From: Bacillota bacterium
GTDB lineage: Bacteria > Bacillota > Clostridia > Lachnospirales > Lachnospiraceae
Direction: 5' to 3'
Length of the DNA stretch: 5,245 nt
Assembly (NCBI GenBank): GCA_023458855.1
Contig: JAEWWQ010000184.1
Coordinates: 1-5,245 of the forward strand
Positions 1 through 5,000 of the stretch are shown here, in pieces (position 1 is the stretch's first letter; each line of letters opens with the position of its first letter). The translations under genes were made by a program, and so were the position numbers. Under the pieces are notes generated by a model, which saw only the letters and a list, made by a program, of their open reading frames with translations, did no database searches and was not told the DNA's origin.

Positions 1-780
1 GGTGTTATCAAAAGAGAAGAATTATTTGTAACCTCAAAGGTATGGAACGATAAGCACGAAGAAGTAATAGAATCTTGCAGACAAAGCTTAAAGGATTTAA
101 AATTGTCTTACATTGATCTTTATTTTGTACATTGGCCATTCCCGAATTATCATGAACCAGGCTGCAGCGGAGATGCAAGGAATCCCAATTCCAGACCATT
201 TTCCACAGATGAATTTATGCAGACATGGCGTCAGTGCGAAAAATTAGTAGAAATGGGATTGGTAAAACAGATTGGAATGTCTAATATGACAGTACCGAAG
301 CTGGAACTGATTCTGCCATTGTGTAAGATTCAGCCTGCGGCAATTGAAATGGAACTGCATCCAAGCTTCCAGCAAAAAGAATTGTTTACATATGTTCTGC
401 AACATAATATTGTTCCAATCGGATATTGTCCGATTGGTTCCCCATCCAGACCGGAAAGGGACAGAACAGCAGAAGATGTTGCAGATGTTGAATTACCGGC
501 AGTGGTCAGGGCTGCAAAAGCACACAATGTACATCCGGCAATTATCTGCCTGAAATGGGCGGTACAGCGTGGACAGATTCCGATTCCTTTTTCCGTGAAG
601 GAAGCCCAATATGTAAGTAATTTAAAATGCTGTACGGAAGATCCTTTGACAGAAGCAGAGATGGAAGCCATAGCGGCAGAAGACAAAAACTGCAGACTGG
701 TAAAAGGACAGGTATTCTTGTGGAAAAACGCAAAGGGCTGGGAAGACCTGTGGGATCTGGACGGAACCGTAACAGAATAA
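1..780 (+). CDS. Aldo/keto reductase, 3' part (5' end outside window)
   Basis: An NAD(P)H-dependent cytosolic oxidoreductase of the aldo/keto reductase superfamily, reducing an aldehyde or ketone to an alcohol. The frame is open from base 1, so the gene starts upstream; 259 residues are present and roughly the first 60-80 are missing, including the catalytic Asp and Tyr. Visible are the catalytic Lys (VTSKVW, window residue 13), the catalytic His (FVHWP, residue 44), the GLVKQIGMSN strand-helix typical of the barrel, and the late strand IPIPFS. In classical NADPH-dependent members this last segment reads IPKS followed by an Arg; here Phe replaces Lys and no Arg follows at the usual spacing, so the 2'-phosphate contacts seem absent. 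A fucose mutarotase gene follows 30 bases downstream, suggesting a role in deoxysugar or sugar aldehyde metabolism. Family assignment is strong; substrate is unknown. Confidence 0.93.
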   Translation, partial: GVIKREELFVTSKVWNDKHEEVIESCRQSLKDLKLSYIDLYFVHWPFPNYHEPGCSGDARNPNSRPFSTDEFMQTWRQCEKLVEMGLVKQIGMSNMTVPKLELILPLCKIQPAAIEMELHPSFQQKELFTYVLQHNIVPIGYCPIGSPSRPERDRTAEDVADVELPAVVRAAKAHNVHPAIICLKWAVQRGQIPIPFSVKEAQYVSNLKCCTEDPLTEAEMEAIAAEDKNCRLVKGQVFLWKNAKGWEDLWDLDGTVTE

Positions 781-797
781 TATAAATAATAAAGAAC

Positions 798-802
798 AGG
801 AG
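798..802 (+). promoter_or_regulatory. Ribosome binding site deciding the fucU start
   Basis: AGGAG lies 8 bases before the ATG at 811. It overlaps the in-frame GTG at 802, which rules that codon out as the start and fixes the protein at 146 residues. Confidence 0.8.
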
Positions 803-810
803 TGTATCAT

Positions 811-1251
811 ATGTTAAAAGGAATTCCTAAAATATTATCACCGGAGTTATTAAAAGTATTATGTGAAATGGGGCATAGTGACAGACTTGTCATTGCAGAC
901 GGCAATTTCCCGGCAGAATCGATGGGAAAAGATGCAATTGTTATTCGATGTGACGGACATGGTGTACCTGAAATTTTAGATGCGATATTGCAAATTTTTC
1001 CGCTGGATACCTATGTAGAACATCCGGTAAATCTTATGGAAGTTATGCCAGGCGATCAAGTAGAGACTCCAATCTGGGATACCTATGGCGACATCGTAAC
1101 AAAACATGATGAGCGGGGAACAAAAGCAATCGGTCAGATCGAACGCTTCCAGTTCTATGAAGAAGCCAAAAAAGTCTATGCAGTCATTGCCACAGGTGAG
1201 AGTGCATTGTATGCAAACATTATGCTGCAAAAGGGTGTTGTAGTGGAATAA
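811..1251 (+). CDS. fucU: L-fucose mutarotase, RbsD/FucU family
   Basis: A cytosolic mutarotase that interconverts alpha and beta anomers of L-fucose (and related sugars in this family), feeding the correct anomer to fucose isomerase. The 146-residue product has the usual family length and resembles Escherichia coli FucU along its whole length as I recall that sequence: the start MLKGIPKILSPELLKVL, the catalytic-site His22 in MGHSD, Asp30 in the IADGNFPA loop, RCDG near 46-49, RFQFYEEA near 112-119, and the closing TGESALYANIMLQKGV that completes the sugar pocket. A FucU identity is preferred over RbsD because of the MGHSD...FPAESMG pattern and the FYE/YAN motifs. It sits 30 bases after an aldo/keto reductase gene and just before a strong terminator, so it is probably the last gene of a sugar-utilisation operon. 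The ATG at 811 is chosen for its RBS and match to the family N-terminus. Confidence 0.93.
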   Translation: MLKGIPKILSPELLKVLCEMGHSDRLVIADGNFPAESMGKDAIVIRCDGHGVPEILDAILQIFPLDTYVEHPVNLMEVMPGDQVETPIWDTYGDIVTKHDERGTKAIGQIERFQFYEEAKKVYAVIATGESALYANIMLQKGVVVE

Positions 1252-1262
1252 ATACGATAAGA

Positions 1263-1302
1263 AAAAAACCAGAAAACTGAACTGAGGTTTCCTGGTTTTT
1301 TC
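1263..1302 (+). terminator. Rho-independent terminator of the AKR-fucU operon
   Basis: Two 15-base arms (1263-1277 and 1287-1301) pair with one A/C mismatch around a 9-base loop. The core is CCAG/CTGG and the right arm runs into a T-rich tract (TTTTTTCTTTTT). The A-run on the left arm would let it act in the opposite direction too. It lies 11 bases after the fucU stop and marks the border between the sugar operon and the accessory island. Confidence 0.88.
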
Positions 1303-1356
1303 TTTTTCAGAGGCAGTGGTATTGAATCAAAAGTAATAGTCAGAGACTAGGGATAG

Positions 1357-1365
1357 TGGTAAAAT
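1357..1365 (+). promoter_or_regulatory. Possible extended -10 promoter for the GNAT/DJ-1 pair
   Basis: TGGTAAAAT matches an extended -10 element (TGn followed by a TATAAT-like hexamer, 5 of 6). No good -35 is seen at 16-18 bases, which is common for extended -10 promoters. Start of transcription would fall near 1372, about 26 bases before the ATG at 1398. The preceding terminator makes a new promoter here necessary. TATAGT at 1371 is an alternative -10. Confidence 0.4.
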
Positions 1366-1397
1366 GAAATTATAGTATAGGTTTTGGGGGAGTAAAA

Positions 1398-1895
1398 ATG
1401 TCAATTAAAAGTAACACGGGAGAGAAATTTGAAATCATATTATTAAGAGAACAATACGATTTAAATGAAAAAGCAGCAGAATGGTTTCATGAAAAGTGGG
1501 GGGTTCCAAAAGAAGCGTATCTGGAAAGTATACAGGAATGTCAAGAAAACCAAACGAAAATACCGCAATGGTATCTGATGCGAAAGAAAGAAGAAATTGT
1601 CGGTGGACTAGGTGTTATTGAAAATGATTTTCATAAAAGAACGGATTTGACACCTAACATTTGCGCAGTATATGTGGAAGAAAGGTATAGAAAGCTTGGA
1701 ATCGCAAAAGCCTTATTGGACTTTACCTGCAAAGATTTGTCAGCATTAGGCTTTCAGAAGGTGTATCTGATAACCGAGCATACTGATTTTTATGAAAAAT
1801 GCGGATGGAAATTTTTATGTATGGCGGAGGAAGATAACGGACATATGACGAGAATGTATCATCGTGTTGAAAAAAATTGTAGTTTTGGGAAGTGA
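1398..1895 (+). CDS. GNAT family N-acetyltransferase
   Basis: A 165-residue single-domain acetyl-CoA-dependent N-acetyltransferase, substrate unknown. The fold is recognisable in order: a helical N-terminal part with KAAEWFHEKWGVPKEAY (25-41), beta strands around IVGGLGVIENDFHKR (67-81), the motif A strand and acetyl-CoA pyrophosphate loop CAVYVEERYRKLGIAKALL (89-107, with the R-x-x-G-x-A signature at 98-103), and the C-terminal FYEKCGWKFLCM (131-142) followed by HMTRMY. It belongs to a common Clostridia GNAT subfamily with the LTPN-C-AVYV signature and appears complete. GGGGGAG at 1386-1392 supports the ATG at 1398. The DJ-1/PfpI gene begins 32 bases after the stop, so the two are probably co-transcribed. 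No catalytic base can be assigned by eye. Confidence 0.9.
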   Translation: MSIKSNTGEKFEIILLREQYDLNEKAAEWFHEKWGVPKEAYLESIQECQENQTKIPQWYLMRKKEEIVGGLGVIENDFHKRTDLTPNICAVYVEERYRKLGIAKALLDFTCKDLSALGFQKVYLITEHTDFYEKCGWKFLCMAEEDNGHMTRMYHRVEKNCSFGK

Positions 1896-1927
1896 TATTA
1901 TAGCAATAACGGGAAGGTGGTACAACT

Positions 1928-2518
1928 ATGGATGTTAATATTTTATTGTTTCCTGGTTTTGAAACATTAGATGCCTTTGGTCCGGTTGAAGTACTAGGGC
2001 GAATCGAGCAATATCGTTTGCGTTATGTTTCTATTGGCGGAGGCATCATCGTAAGCAGACAAGGCGTTCAAGTATTGACAGAAAATATAAATGATGCCGA
2101 TGCGACTGGAATTTTATTAATACCAGGTGGACAGGGAACACGTTCATTGGTTGACGAGGACGAGTACATAAACAAGCTGACAAATGCAGCATTGTTATCT
2201 GAATATTGCCTTACCGTATGCACTGGTTCTGCATTGCTCGCCAAGACAGGAGTTTTGGATTACAGAAAAGCAACATCAAACAAAAAAGCTTTTGGATGGG
2301 TAAAATCAGTCAATACAAAGGTTTTGTGGATTAATCATGCCAGATGGGTCGTGGATCAAAAATATTACACTTCATCAGGCGTATCAGCCGGAATAGACAT
2401 GGCATTAGGATTTGTTGCTGATAAATTTGGGAATGAGAAAGCGAAAGAGATTGCGGATAGTATTGAGTATATATGGAATCCTGACCCTAATAATGATAAG
2501 TTTTGTTTACTTTTATAG
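1928..2518 (+). CDS. DJ-1/PfpI family protein (class I glutamine amidotransferase-like)
   Basis: A 196-residue cytosolic protein of the DJ-1/PfpI superfamily, which includes deglycase/glyoxalase-like enzymes, isonitrile hydratases and stress proteins; the reaction here cannot be set. The N-terminal FPGFETLDAFGPVEVLG (8-24) carries the conserved acidic residues of the family, IPGGQGTRSL (65-74) the glycine loop, VCTGSALLAKTGVL (97-110) the nucleophile elbow with Cys98, and SSGVSAGIDMAL (149-160) the segment facing the active site. The pattern is closest to the InhA-like/ThiJ branch. GGAAGGTGG at 1912-1920 precedes the ATG by 7 bases. It lies 32 bases after a GNAT gene, a likely operon. The tail is odd: after WNPDPNND the family usually ends in a short PFA-like sequence, whereas here it ends KFCLLL, encoded by a 32-base repeat shared with an unrelated gene at 4059. 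Confidence 0.9.
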   Translation: MDVNILLFPGFETLDAFGPVEVLGRIEQYRLRYVSIGGGIIVSRQGVQVLTENINDADATGILLIPGGQGTRSLVDEDEYINKLTNAALLSEYCLTVCTGSALLAKTGVLDYRKATSNKKAFGWVKSVNTKVLWINHARWVVDQKYYTSSGVSAGIDMALGFVADKFGNEKAKEIADSIEYIWNPDPNNDKFCLLL

Positions 2519-2527
2519 CAATGATTT
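2496..2527 (+). repeat. 32-base direct repeat, copy 1 (3' end of the DJ-1 family gene)
   Basis: Matches copy 2 at 4059-4090 in 31 of 32 positions; the single difference is A2520 versus T4083. It contains the last six sense codons (KFCLLL), the TAG stop and about nine bases beyond. The GNAT fragment homology starts at its right edge, so the repeat marks a junction. Confidence 0.9.
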
Positions 2528-2752
2528 GCATATGGAATGTATATCCTTCATCCCAACAATGTAGGAAGATGCGGGCATATTTGCAATGCGAGCTATGCCG
2601 TTAGTTCTGAGAGCAGAGGGTTACATATTGGTGAAAAGTTAGTACAAGATTGTCTCATGCAGGCAAAACAACATGGATTTACTATTTTACACTTCAGTGC
2701 GGTGGTCGCAACCAATACCCATGCAAGACATTTATAGGAACAGCTTGGACAT
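2525..2752 (+). pseudogene. GNAT acetyltransferase fragment (central part)
   Basis: An open stretch reading GMYILHPNNVGRCGHI, then NASYAVSSESRGLHIGEKL, then VVATNTHARHL is the middle of a GNAT acetyltransferase: beta strands 3-4 and the acetyl-CoA loop (SRGLHIGEKL, R-x-x-x-I-G form) plus the NTHARHL helix. The N-terminal half is missing, because homology begins at the edge of the 32-base repeat with an in-frame TGA at 2522 just before. At 2735 the expected Tyr codon (HARHL-Y-EQLG) is TAG, giving HARHL-stop-EQLGH, after which the family's GF...GG region is absent. An in-frame ATG at 2537 has no ribosome binding site. It is a decayed remnant, not a gene. NPYYIVL-stop at 2754-2777, in another frame, may be the tail of the same or a different GNAT. 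Confidence 0.8.
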
Positions 2753-2819
2753 TAATCCTTATTATATTGTTCTGTAACTATTTAGTACGGAGCAGAAGAA
2801 CTAATATTGGAGGGAAAAC

Positions 2820-2897
2820 ATGAATTTTATTGATTGTATAAAAAATAGTAACAGTGTCCTGATGGAGGGGGCATTGCATAGTGTATTGAATAAATAG
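2820..2897 (+). pseudogene. Probable homocysteine S-methyltransferase N-terminal fragment (25 codons)
   Basis: A strong ribosome binding site (GGAGGG, 2809-2814) precedes ATG at 2820, followed by 25 codons and TAG. The peptide MNFIDCIKNSNSVLMEGAL resembles, from memory, the start of homocysteine S-methyltransferase family proteins, where the LMEGAL/LLDGAL segment opens the barrel. After GAL the family continues with about 280 more residues; here HSVLNK and a stop follow, so the rest is lost. The short peptide could still be translated because its start signals are intact. The family match is brief and rests on about 18 residues. Confidence 0.5.
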
Positions 2898-2898
2898 T

Positions 2899-2927
2899 TT
2901 TAAAGTAAGCGACATTCAATTTATAGA
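2899..2927 (+). promoter_or_regulatory. Weak candidate promoter before the 2947 GNAT
   Basis: TTTAAA (2899-2904) and TATAGA (2922-2927) are separated by 17 bases and each match the sigma-A consensus at 4 of 6 positions. Transcription would begin very close to the ribosome binding site GAAAGGG (2934-2940), so the leader would be unusually short; the call is tentative. Confidence 0.22.
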
Positions 2928-2946
2928 TATATAGAAAGGGTACGGA

Positions 2947-3483
2947 ATGAACATAAAAACCATAAACCTGCAATTACGGCAATTCAACAAAAGTGATGCA
3001 CATAAATGCTACTATAATTTTGGACAGGATGAGGAATCCGGTCGTTATCTGCCCATGTTTCCGATGAAAAGCGTGGAGGAAATGCAAAAATACATAGATG
3101 GTTATATAGGAGCAGAAGGCGAGAATTCATTTACCTGGTTAATTGAAAAGAGAAGTAGTGGCGAACCGGTGGGCTTCGTTTCCGTTGAAATTCCATACAG
3201 AGAGTTGAATATTGGAGAAATATCATATCTGCTGGGAAGAAAATATCAGGGCAAAGGATATGCGTATGAAGCTGTTTCCGCTATACTCAAATATATGTTC
3301 AATACCCAAGATTTGTATATGATTGAGGCAAAATATAATGCAAATAACATAGCATCGGGAAAGCTGCTCAAAAAACTGGGATTTTTTCAGGAATGCGAAT
3401 TGAGAGATCGCAGGTTAGACTGTATTGATCGGATCAAATGCAATCTTGTAATATGTTCACTCAAAAAAGATGAATTTATCTAA
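2947..3483 (+). CDS. GNAT family N-acetyltransferase, RimJ/RimL-like
   Basis: A 178-residue acetyltransferase of the Acetyltransf_3 (RimJ/RimL-like) type; substrate could be a protein N-terminus or a small molecule and is not determinable here. The start NLQLRQFNKSDA (7-18) is the usual opening LxLRxFxxxDA. FTWLIEKRSSGEPVGFVSV (62-80) forms the central strands, IGEISYLLGRKYQGKGYAYEAV (89-110) is motif A with Q-G-K-G-Y-A binding acetyl-CoA, and NANNIASGKLLKKLGF (131-146) is the N-x-x-S helix typical of the group. Length and both ends look complete. The RBS GAAAGGG (2934-2940) is 6 bases before the ATG. It is bounded on both sides by gene fragments: a truncated methyltransferase start upstream and a foreign C-terminal tail beginning 3 bases after its stop. 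Confidence 0.9.
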   Translation: MNIKTINLQLRQFNKSDAHKCYYNFGQDEESGRYLPMFPMKSVEEMQKYIDGYIGAEGENSFTWLIEKRSSGEPVGFVSVEIPYRELNIGEISYLLGRKYQGKGYAYEAVSAILKYMFNTQDLYMIEAKYNANNIASGKLLKKLGFFQECELRDRRLDCIDRIKCNLVICSLKKDEFI

Positions 3484-3486
3484 TGA

Positions 3487-3606
3487 AGCGATTTGTCAGC
3501 AGATGAAAATTATTATGATAGCAGAAGATTTGCCAGCGAAAGAAACATTGGTCATATGGTCGAGCAAGCAGAAAAACTGCTAAAGAGAGTGGAAAAGCAG
3601 GGTTAA
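3487..3606 (+). pseudogene. C-terminal remnant of an unrecognised protein (39 codons)
   Basis: From just after the GNAT stop codon one frame reads 39 codons to TAA at 3604. The composition is clearly protein-like: SDLSADENYYDSRRFASERN followed by IGHMVEQAEKLLKRVEKQG, ending in an amphipathic, charged helix. There is no start codon with a ribosome binding site, and an in-frame TGA at 3484 precedes it, so only the 3' end of some gene has been kept. I do not recognise the family. The other frames here are broken by stops. Confidence 0.5.
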
Positions 3607-3652
3607 ATGATTAATAACTATGATGTAAAGTACATGATGTGAGTTGACGGAA

Positions 3653-4081
3653 ATGGAGTGCTTGCGGGAAGCTACAATTAATGATAAGGAACAAATATAT
3701 AGTTTAATTGTAGTATTAGAAGAGATAAATATTGATATTAAGTGTTTCACGGATATTTATGATACCAATCTGTTAAACCCTTATATTTTTTATTTTGTAT
3801 ATGAAAAAGAAAATATAATCTTAGGTTTCATTAGTATACATGTGCAAAAATTATTACATCATACTGCGAATATTGCCGAAATTCAAGAACTCATAGTTCA
3901 TGAAACGGCAAGACATCTTGGAATTGGCAAACTTTTATTTCAAAAAGCAAAAGATGTTGCTACAGAAAATGATTGTGAGCAATTAGAGGTATGTTGTAAT
4001 CAAAAAAGATTATTCAGTCATAAATTTTATCAGACGCAGGGAATGACAAATAATCACTATAAGTTTTGTTTACTTTTATAG
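3653..4081 (+). CDS. GNAT family N-acetyltransferase, PhnO-like
   Basis: A 142-residue single-domain acetyltransferase resembling PhnO-type and related small-molecule N-acetyltransferases. LREATINDKEQIYSLIVVLE (4-23) is the usual first strand and helix, YIFYFVYEKENIILGFISIH (44-63) the central strands, AEIQELIVHETARHLGIGKLL (75-95) motif A with R-H-L-G-I-G binding acetyl-CoA, and HKFYQTQGMTNNHYKF (123-138) the family's closing helix and strand. The ATG at 3653 is preferred with GTGAG (3639-3643) 9 bases upstream; a TTG at 3644 in the same frame would add three residues but has no spaced RBS. The coding region is visibly more A+T-rich than the fucU operon. Its last codons (KFCLLL) and stop lie in the 32-base repeat shared with the DJ-1 family gene; here the ending fits the family well, so this gene may be the original source. 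Confidence 0.85.
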   Translation: MECLREATINDKEQIYSLIVVLEEINIDIKCFTDIYDTNLLNPYIFYFVYEKENIILGFISIHVQKLLHHTANIAEIQELIVHETARHLGIGKLLFQKAKDVATENDCEQLEVCCNQKRLFSHKFYQTQGMTNNHYKFCLLL

Positions 4082-4090
4082 CTATGATTT
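4059..4090 (+). repeat. 32-base direct repeat, copy 2 (3' end of the PhnO-like GNAT)
   Basis: Identical to 2496-2527 except for T4083. The bases immediately left and right of the two copies do not match, so the shared block has sharp edges. The distance between copies is 1563 bases. Confidence 0.9.
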
Positions 4091-4093
4091 TTA

Positions 4094-4119
4094 AAAGAAC
4101 TAGTACTTTCAGTTTTTTC
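4094..4119 (+). terminator. Weak possible terminator after the PhnO-like GNAT
   Basis: AAAGAACT and AGTTTTTT can pair over 8 positions including one G-T pair around a 9-base loop, with the T-run lying inside the right arm. GC content of the stem is very low, so termination would be inefficient at best. Confidence 0.2.
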
Positions 4120-4134
4120 GTTTAAGGCTAGTGA

Positions 4135-4221
4135 TCTAAATTGTATGGTAATTGTGGATACAGTAGAGTGGGAACTGTAGAATGGAGAAAGGTGATCAAT
4201 AGGAAAATCAGTAGAATTTAG
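4135..4221 (+). pseudogene. Probable GNAT C-terminal fragment (28 codons)
   Basis: Directly after an in-frame TGA at 4132 the frame reads SKLYGNCGYSRVGTVEWRKV and on to TAG at 4219. The pattern K-L-Y-x-x-C-G-Y-x-x-V-G-x-V is the usual C-terminal motif of many GNAT acetyltransferases (LYEKCGF-x-x-VG), so this is read as the tail of a lost GNAT gene. It has no start codon or RBS of its own. It is in a different frame from the gene that follows and its stop ends at the first G of that gene's Shine-Dalgarno run. The match is short; chance resemblance cannot be excluded. Confidence 0.42.
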
Positions 4222-4226
4222 GGGAG
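4220..4226 (+). promoter_or_regulatory. Ribosome binding site deciding the start of the 4232 GNAT
   Basis: AGGGGAG is only 2 bases from the ATG at 4229 but 5 bases from the ATG at 4232, so the second Met is the better start; the first would add a single Met. Confidence 0.65.
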
Positions 4227-4231
4227 AAATG

Positions 4232-4768
4232 ATGGAAAATTATATAATAGAAACAGAACAGCTTGCACTCAGAGAATTAAAAAAGGATGATTATCAGACC
4301 TGGCATCAAATATTATCGGATCAAGAAACAATGCAATATTACCCAAGTGCATTTGATGAGGATAAAACAAGAAGCTGGATTGACTGGAATCTGGATAACT
4401 ATAGCAAATATGGCTTTGGTCTATGGGCAATTATTTTAAAGGAAACAAATCACTTTATCGGAGATTGTGGAATTACCATGCAGAATATTCATGGTGATGG
4501 CAATTTGTTTCCTGAAATCGGCTACCATATTGATAAGAGGTTCTGGCGCAAAGGATATGCTTCCCAGGCAGCAGAAGCTTGTTTGCGGTATGCTTTTGAG
4601 AATACGGATTTTTGTGAGATATTTTCTTATCAAAAGTGGACAAATATTCCATCAAGAAAAGTAGCAGAAAAGATAGGGATGTCATTCCGCGAGGAATATG
4701 CAAGTGAAAAAAACACAAAGACAAGCGTGTATTCCATAACTAGAACGGAATTTTATACGGCGACATAA
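4232..4768 (+). CDS. GNAT family N-acetyltransferase, RimJ/RimL-like
   Basis: A 178-residue acetyltransferase, second of the RimJ/RimL-like type in the window but clearly different in sequence from the one at 2947, so not a recent tandem copy. IETEQLALRELKKDDY (6-21) is the standard opening, GFGLWAIILKETNHFIGDCG (61-80) the central strands of the subfamily whose GFG-WAV-KET-IG-CG pattern is widespread in Clostridia, EIGYHIDKRFWRKGYASQAA (95-114) motif A with W-R-K-G-Y-A holding acetyl-CoA, and NIPSRKVAEKIGMSF (138-152) the N-x-x-S helix. The protein appears complete. The substrate is unknown; this subgroup is often annotated as ribosomal-protein acetyltransferase without evidence. No neighbour suggests a pathway: a GNAT fragment ends at its RBS and a DUF1349 fragment follows 24 bases after its stop. 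Confidence 0.9.
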   Translation: MENYIIETEQLALRELKKDDYQTWHQILSDQETMQYYPSAFDEDKTRSWIDWNLDNYSKYGFGLWAIILKETNHFIGDCGITMQNIHGDGNLFPEIGYHIDKRFWRKGYASQAAEACLRYAFENTDFCEIFSYQKWTNIPSRKVAEKIGMSFREEYASEKNTKTSVYSITRTEFYTAT

Positions 4769-4792
4769 AAGATATAGTTGGTGAAGAAATAG

Positions 4793-4945
4793 CCTTTGAT
4801 ACAGCATGAGAATGCAAGTACGGATTTTTGGCAAAGAACATATTATGGCTTTCAAAATGATAATGCACCTGCATTGCTGATGAAAACCAATGAGCAGTAT
4901 TTTTTGTTTTTAGTCAAGACTGAAGTTGACAGTAAACATCGTTTT
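4793..4945 (+). pseudogene. DUF1349 family protein fragment
   Basis: About 50 codons reading through STDFWQRTYYGFQNDNAPAL and FLFLVKTEVDSKHRF match, from memory, the conserved core of DUF1349 proteins (concanavalin-like beta-sandwich, full length about 190 residues), where TDFWQ-T-YGF-DN is the signature near residue 25-40. The N-terminal strands are missing (in-frame TAG at 4790) and the family's continuation after HRF is replaced by unrelated sequence that holds the leader and RBS of the next gene. An open frame continues to 5020 and overlaps the kinase start, but its last 24 residues are not DUF1349-like. TTG at 4796 lacks an RBS. A broken remnant. Confidence 0.72.
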
Positions 4946-4970
4946 AAAGCTTCTATTGAATACGAAATAG

Positions 4971-4976
4971 TATACT
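4971..4976 (+). promoter_or_regulatory. Possible -10 element before the kinase gene
   Basis: TATACT matches TATAAT at 5 of 6 positions and lies 24 bases before the start codon. No acceptable -35 is found 16-18 bases upstream, so it is only a candidate. Confidence 0.22.
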
Positions 4977-4987
4977 TATTTTTGATT

Positions 4988-4994
4988 AGGAGGG
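4988..4994 (+). promoter_or_regulatory. Strong ribosome binding site of the kinase gene
   Basis: AGGAGGG sits 6 bases before the ATG at 5001, near-ideal sequence and spacing. It decides that translation begins at 5001 and not in the overlapping frame of the DUF1349 remnant. Confidence 0.85.
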
Positions 4995-5000
4995 AATATT

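Noticed and set aside
802..810. GTG at 802 as the fucU start
   Set aside because: It overlaps the AGGAG ribosome binding site and the known family N-terminus begins at the ATG at 811.
330..1230. Long reverse-strand open frames opposite the reductase and fucU, and the plus-strand frame at 344-553
   Set aside because: They lie entirely under well-supported genes, have no RBS, and their peptides look like out-of-frame readings rich in Cys, Ser and Leu.
1303..1356. Possible small gene or RNA between the terminator and the 1398 GNAT promoter
   Set aside because: Short, with stops in all frames and no hairpin or conserved element that I can see.
3623..3635. Palindrome ATGTA-AAG-TACAT as an operator before the GNAT at 3653
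   Set aside because: The arms are only five A/T-rich bases, expected by chance in this composition, and no promoter or regulator gene supports it.
2496..4090. Integron attC sites at the repeats
   Set aside because: The repeat is a simple direct repeat without the paired inverted core sites (RYYYAAC/GTTRRRY), shows no long imperfect palindrome, and lies inside coding sequence; no integrase is in the window.
2496..4090. A composite transposon or insertion sequence bounded by the 32-base repeats
   Set aside because: The copies are direct, have no matching target duplications, and nothing between them encodes a transposase.
4436..4724. Overlapping open frames on both strands inside the 4232 GNAT
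   Set aside because: They are alternative-frame shadows of a gene with a clear acetyltransferase signature and lack start signals.
4926..4931. Perfect TTGACA as the -35 of a kinase promoter
   Set aside because: It lies inside the DUF1349 reading frame and no -10-like hexamer occurs 16-18 bases downstream; TATACT at 4971 is much too far away.
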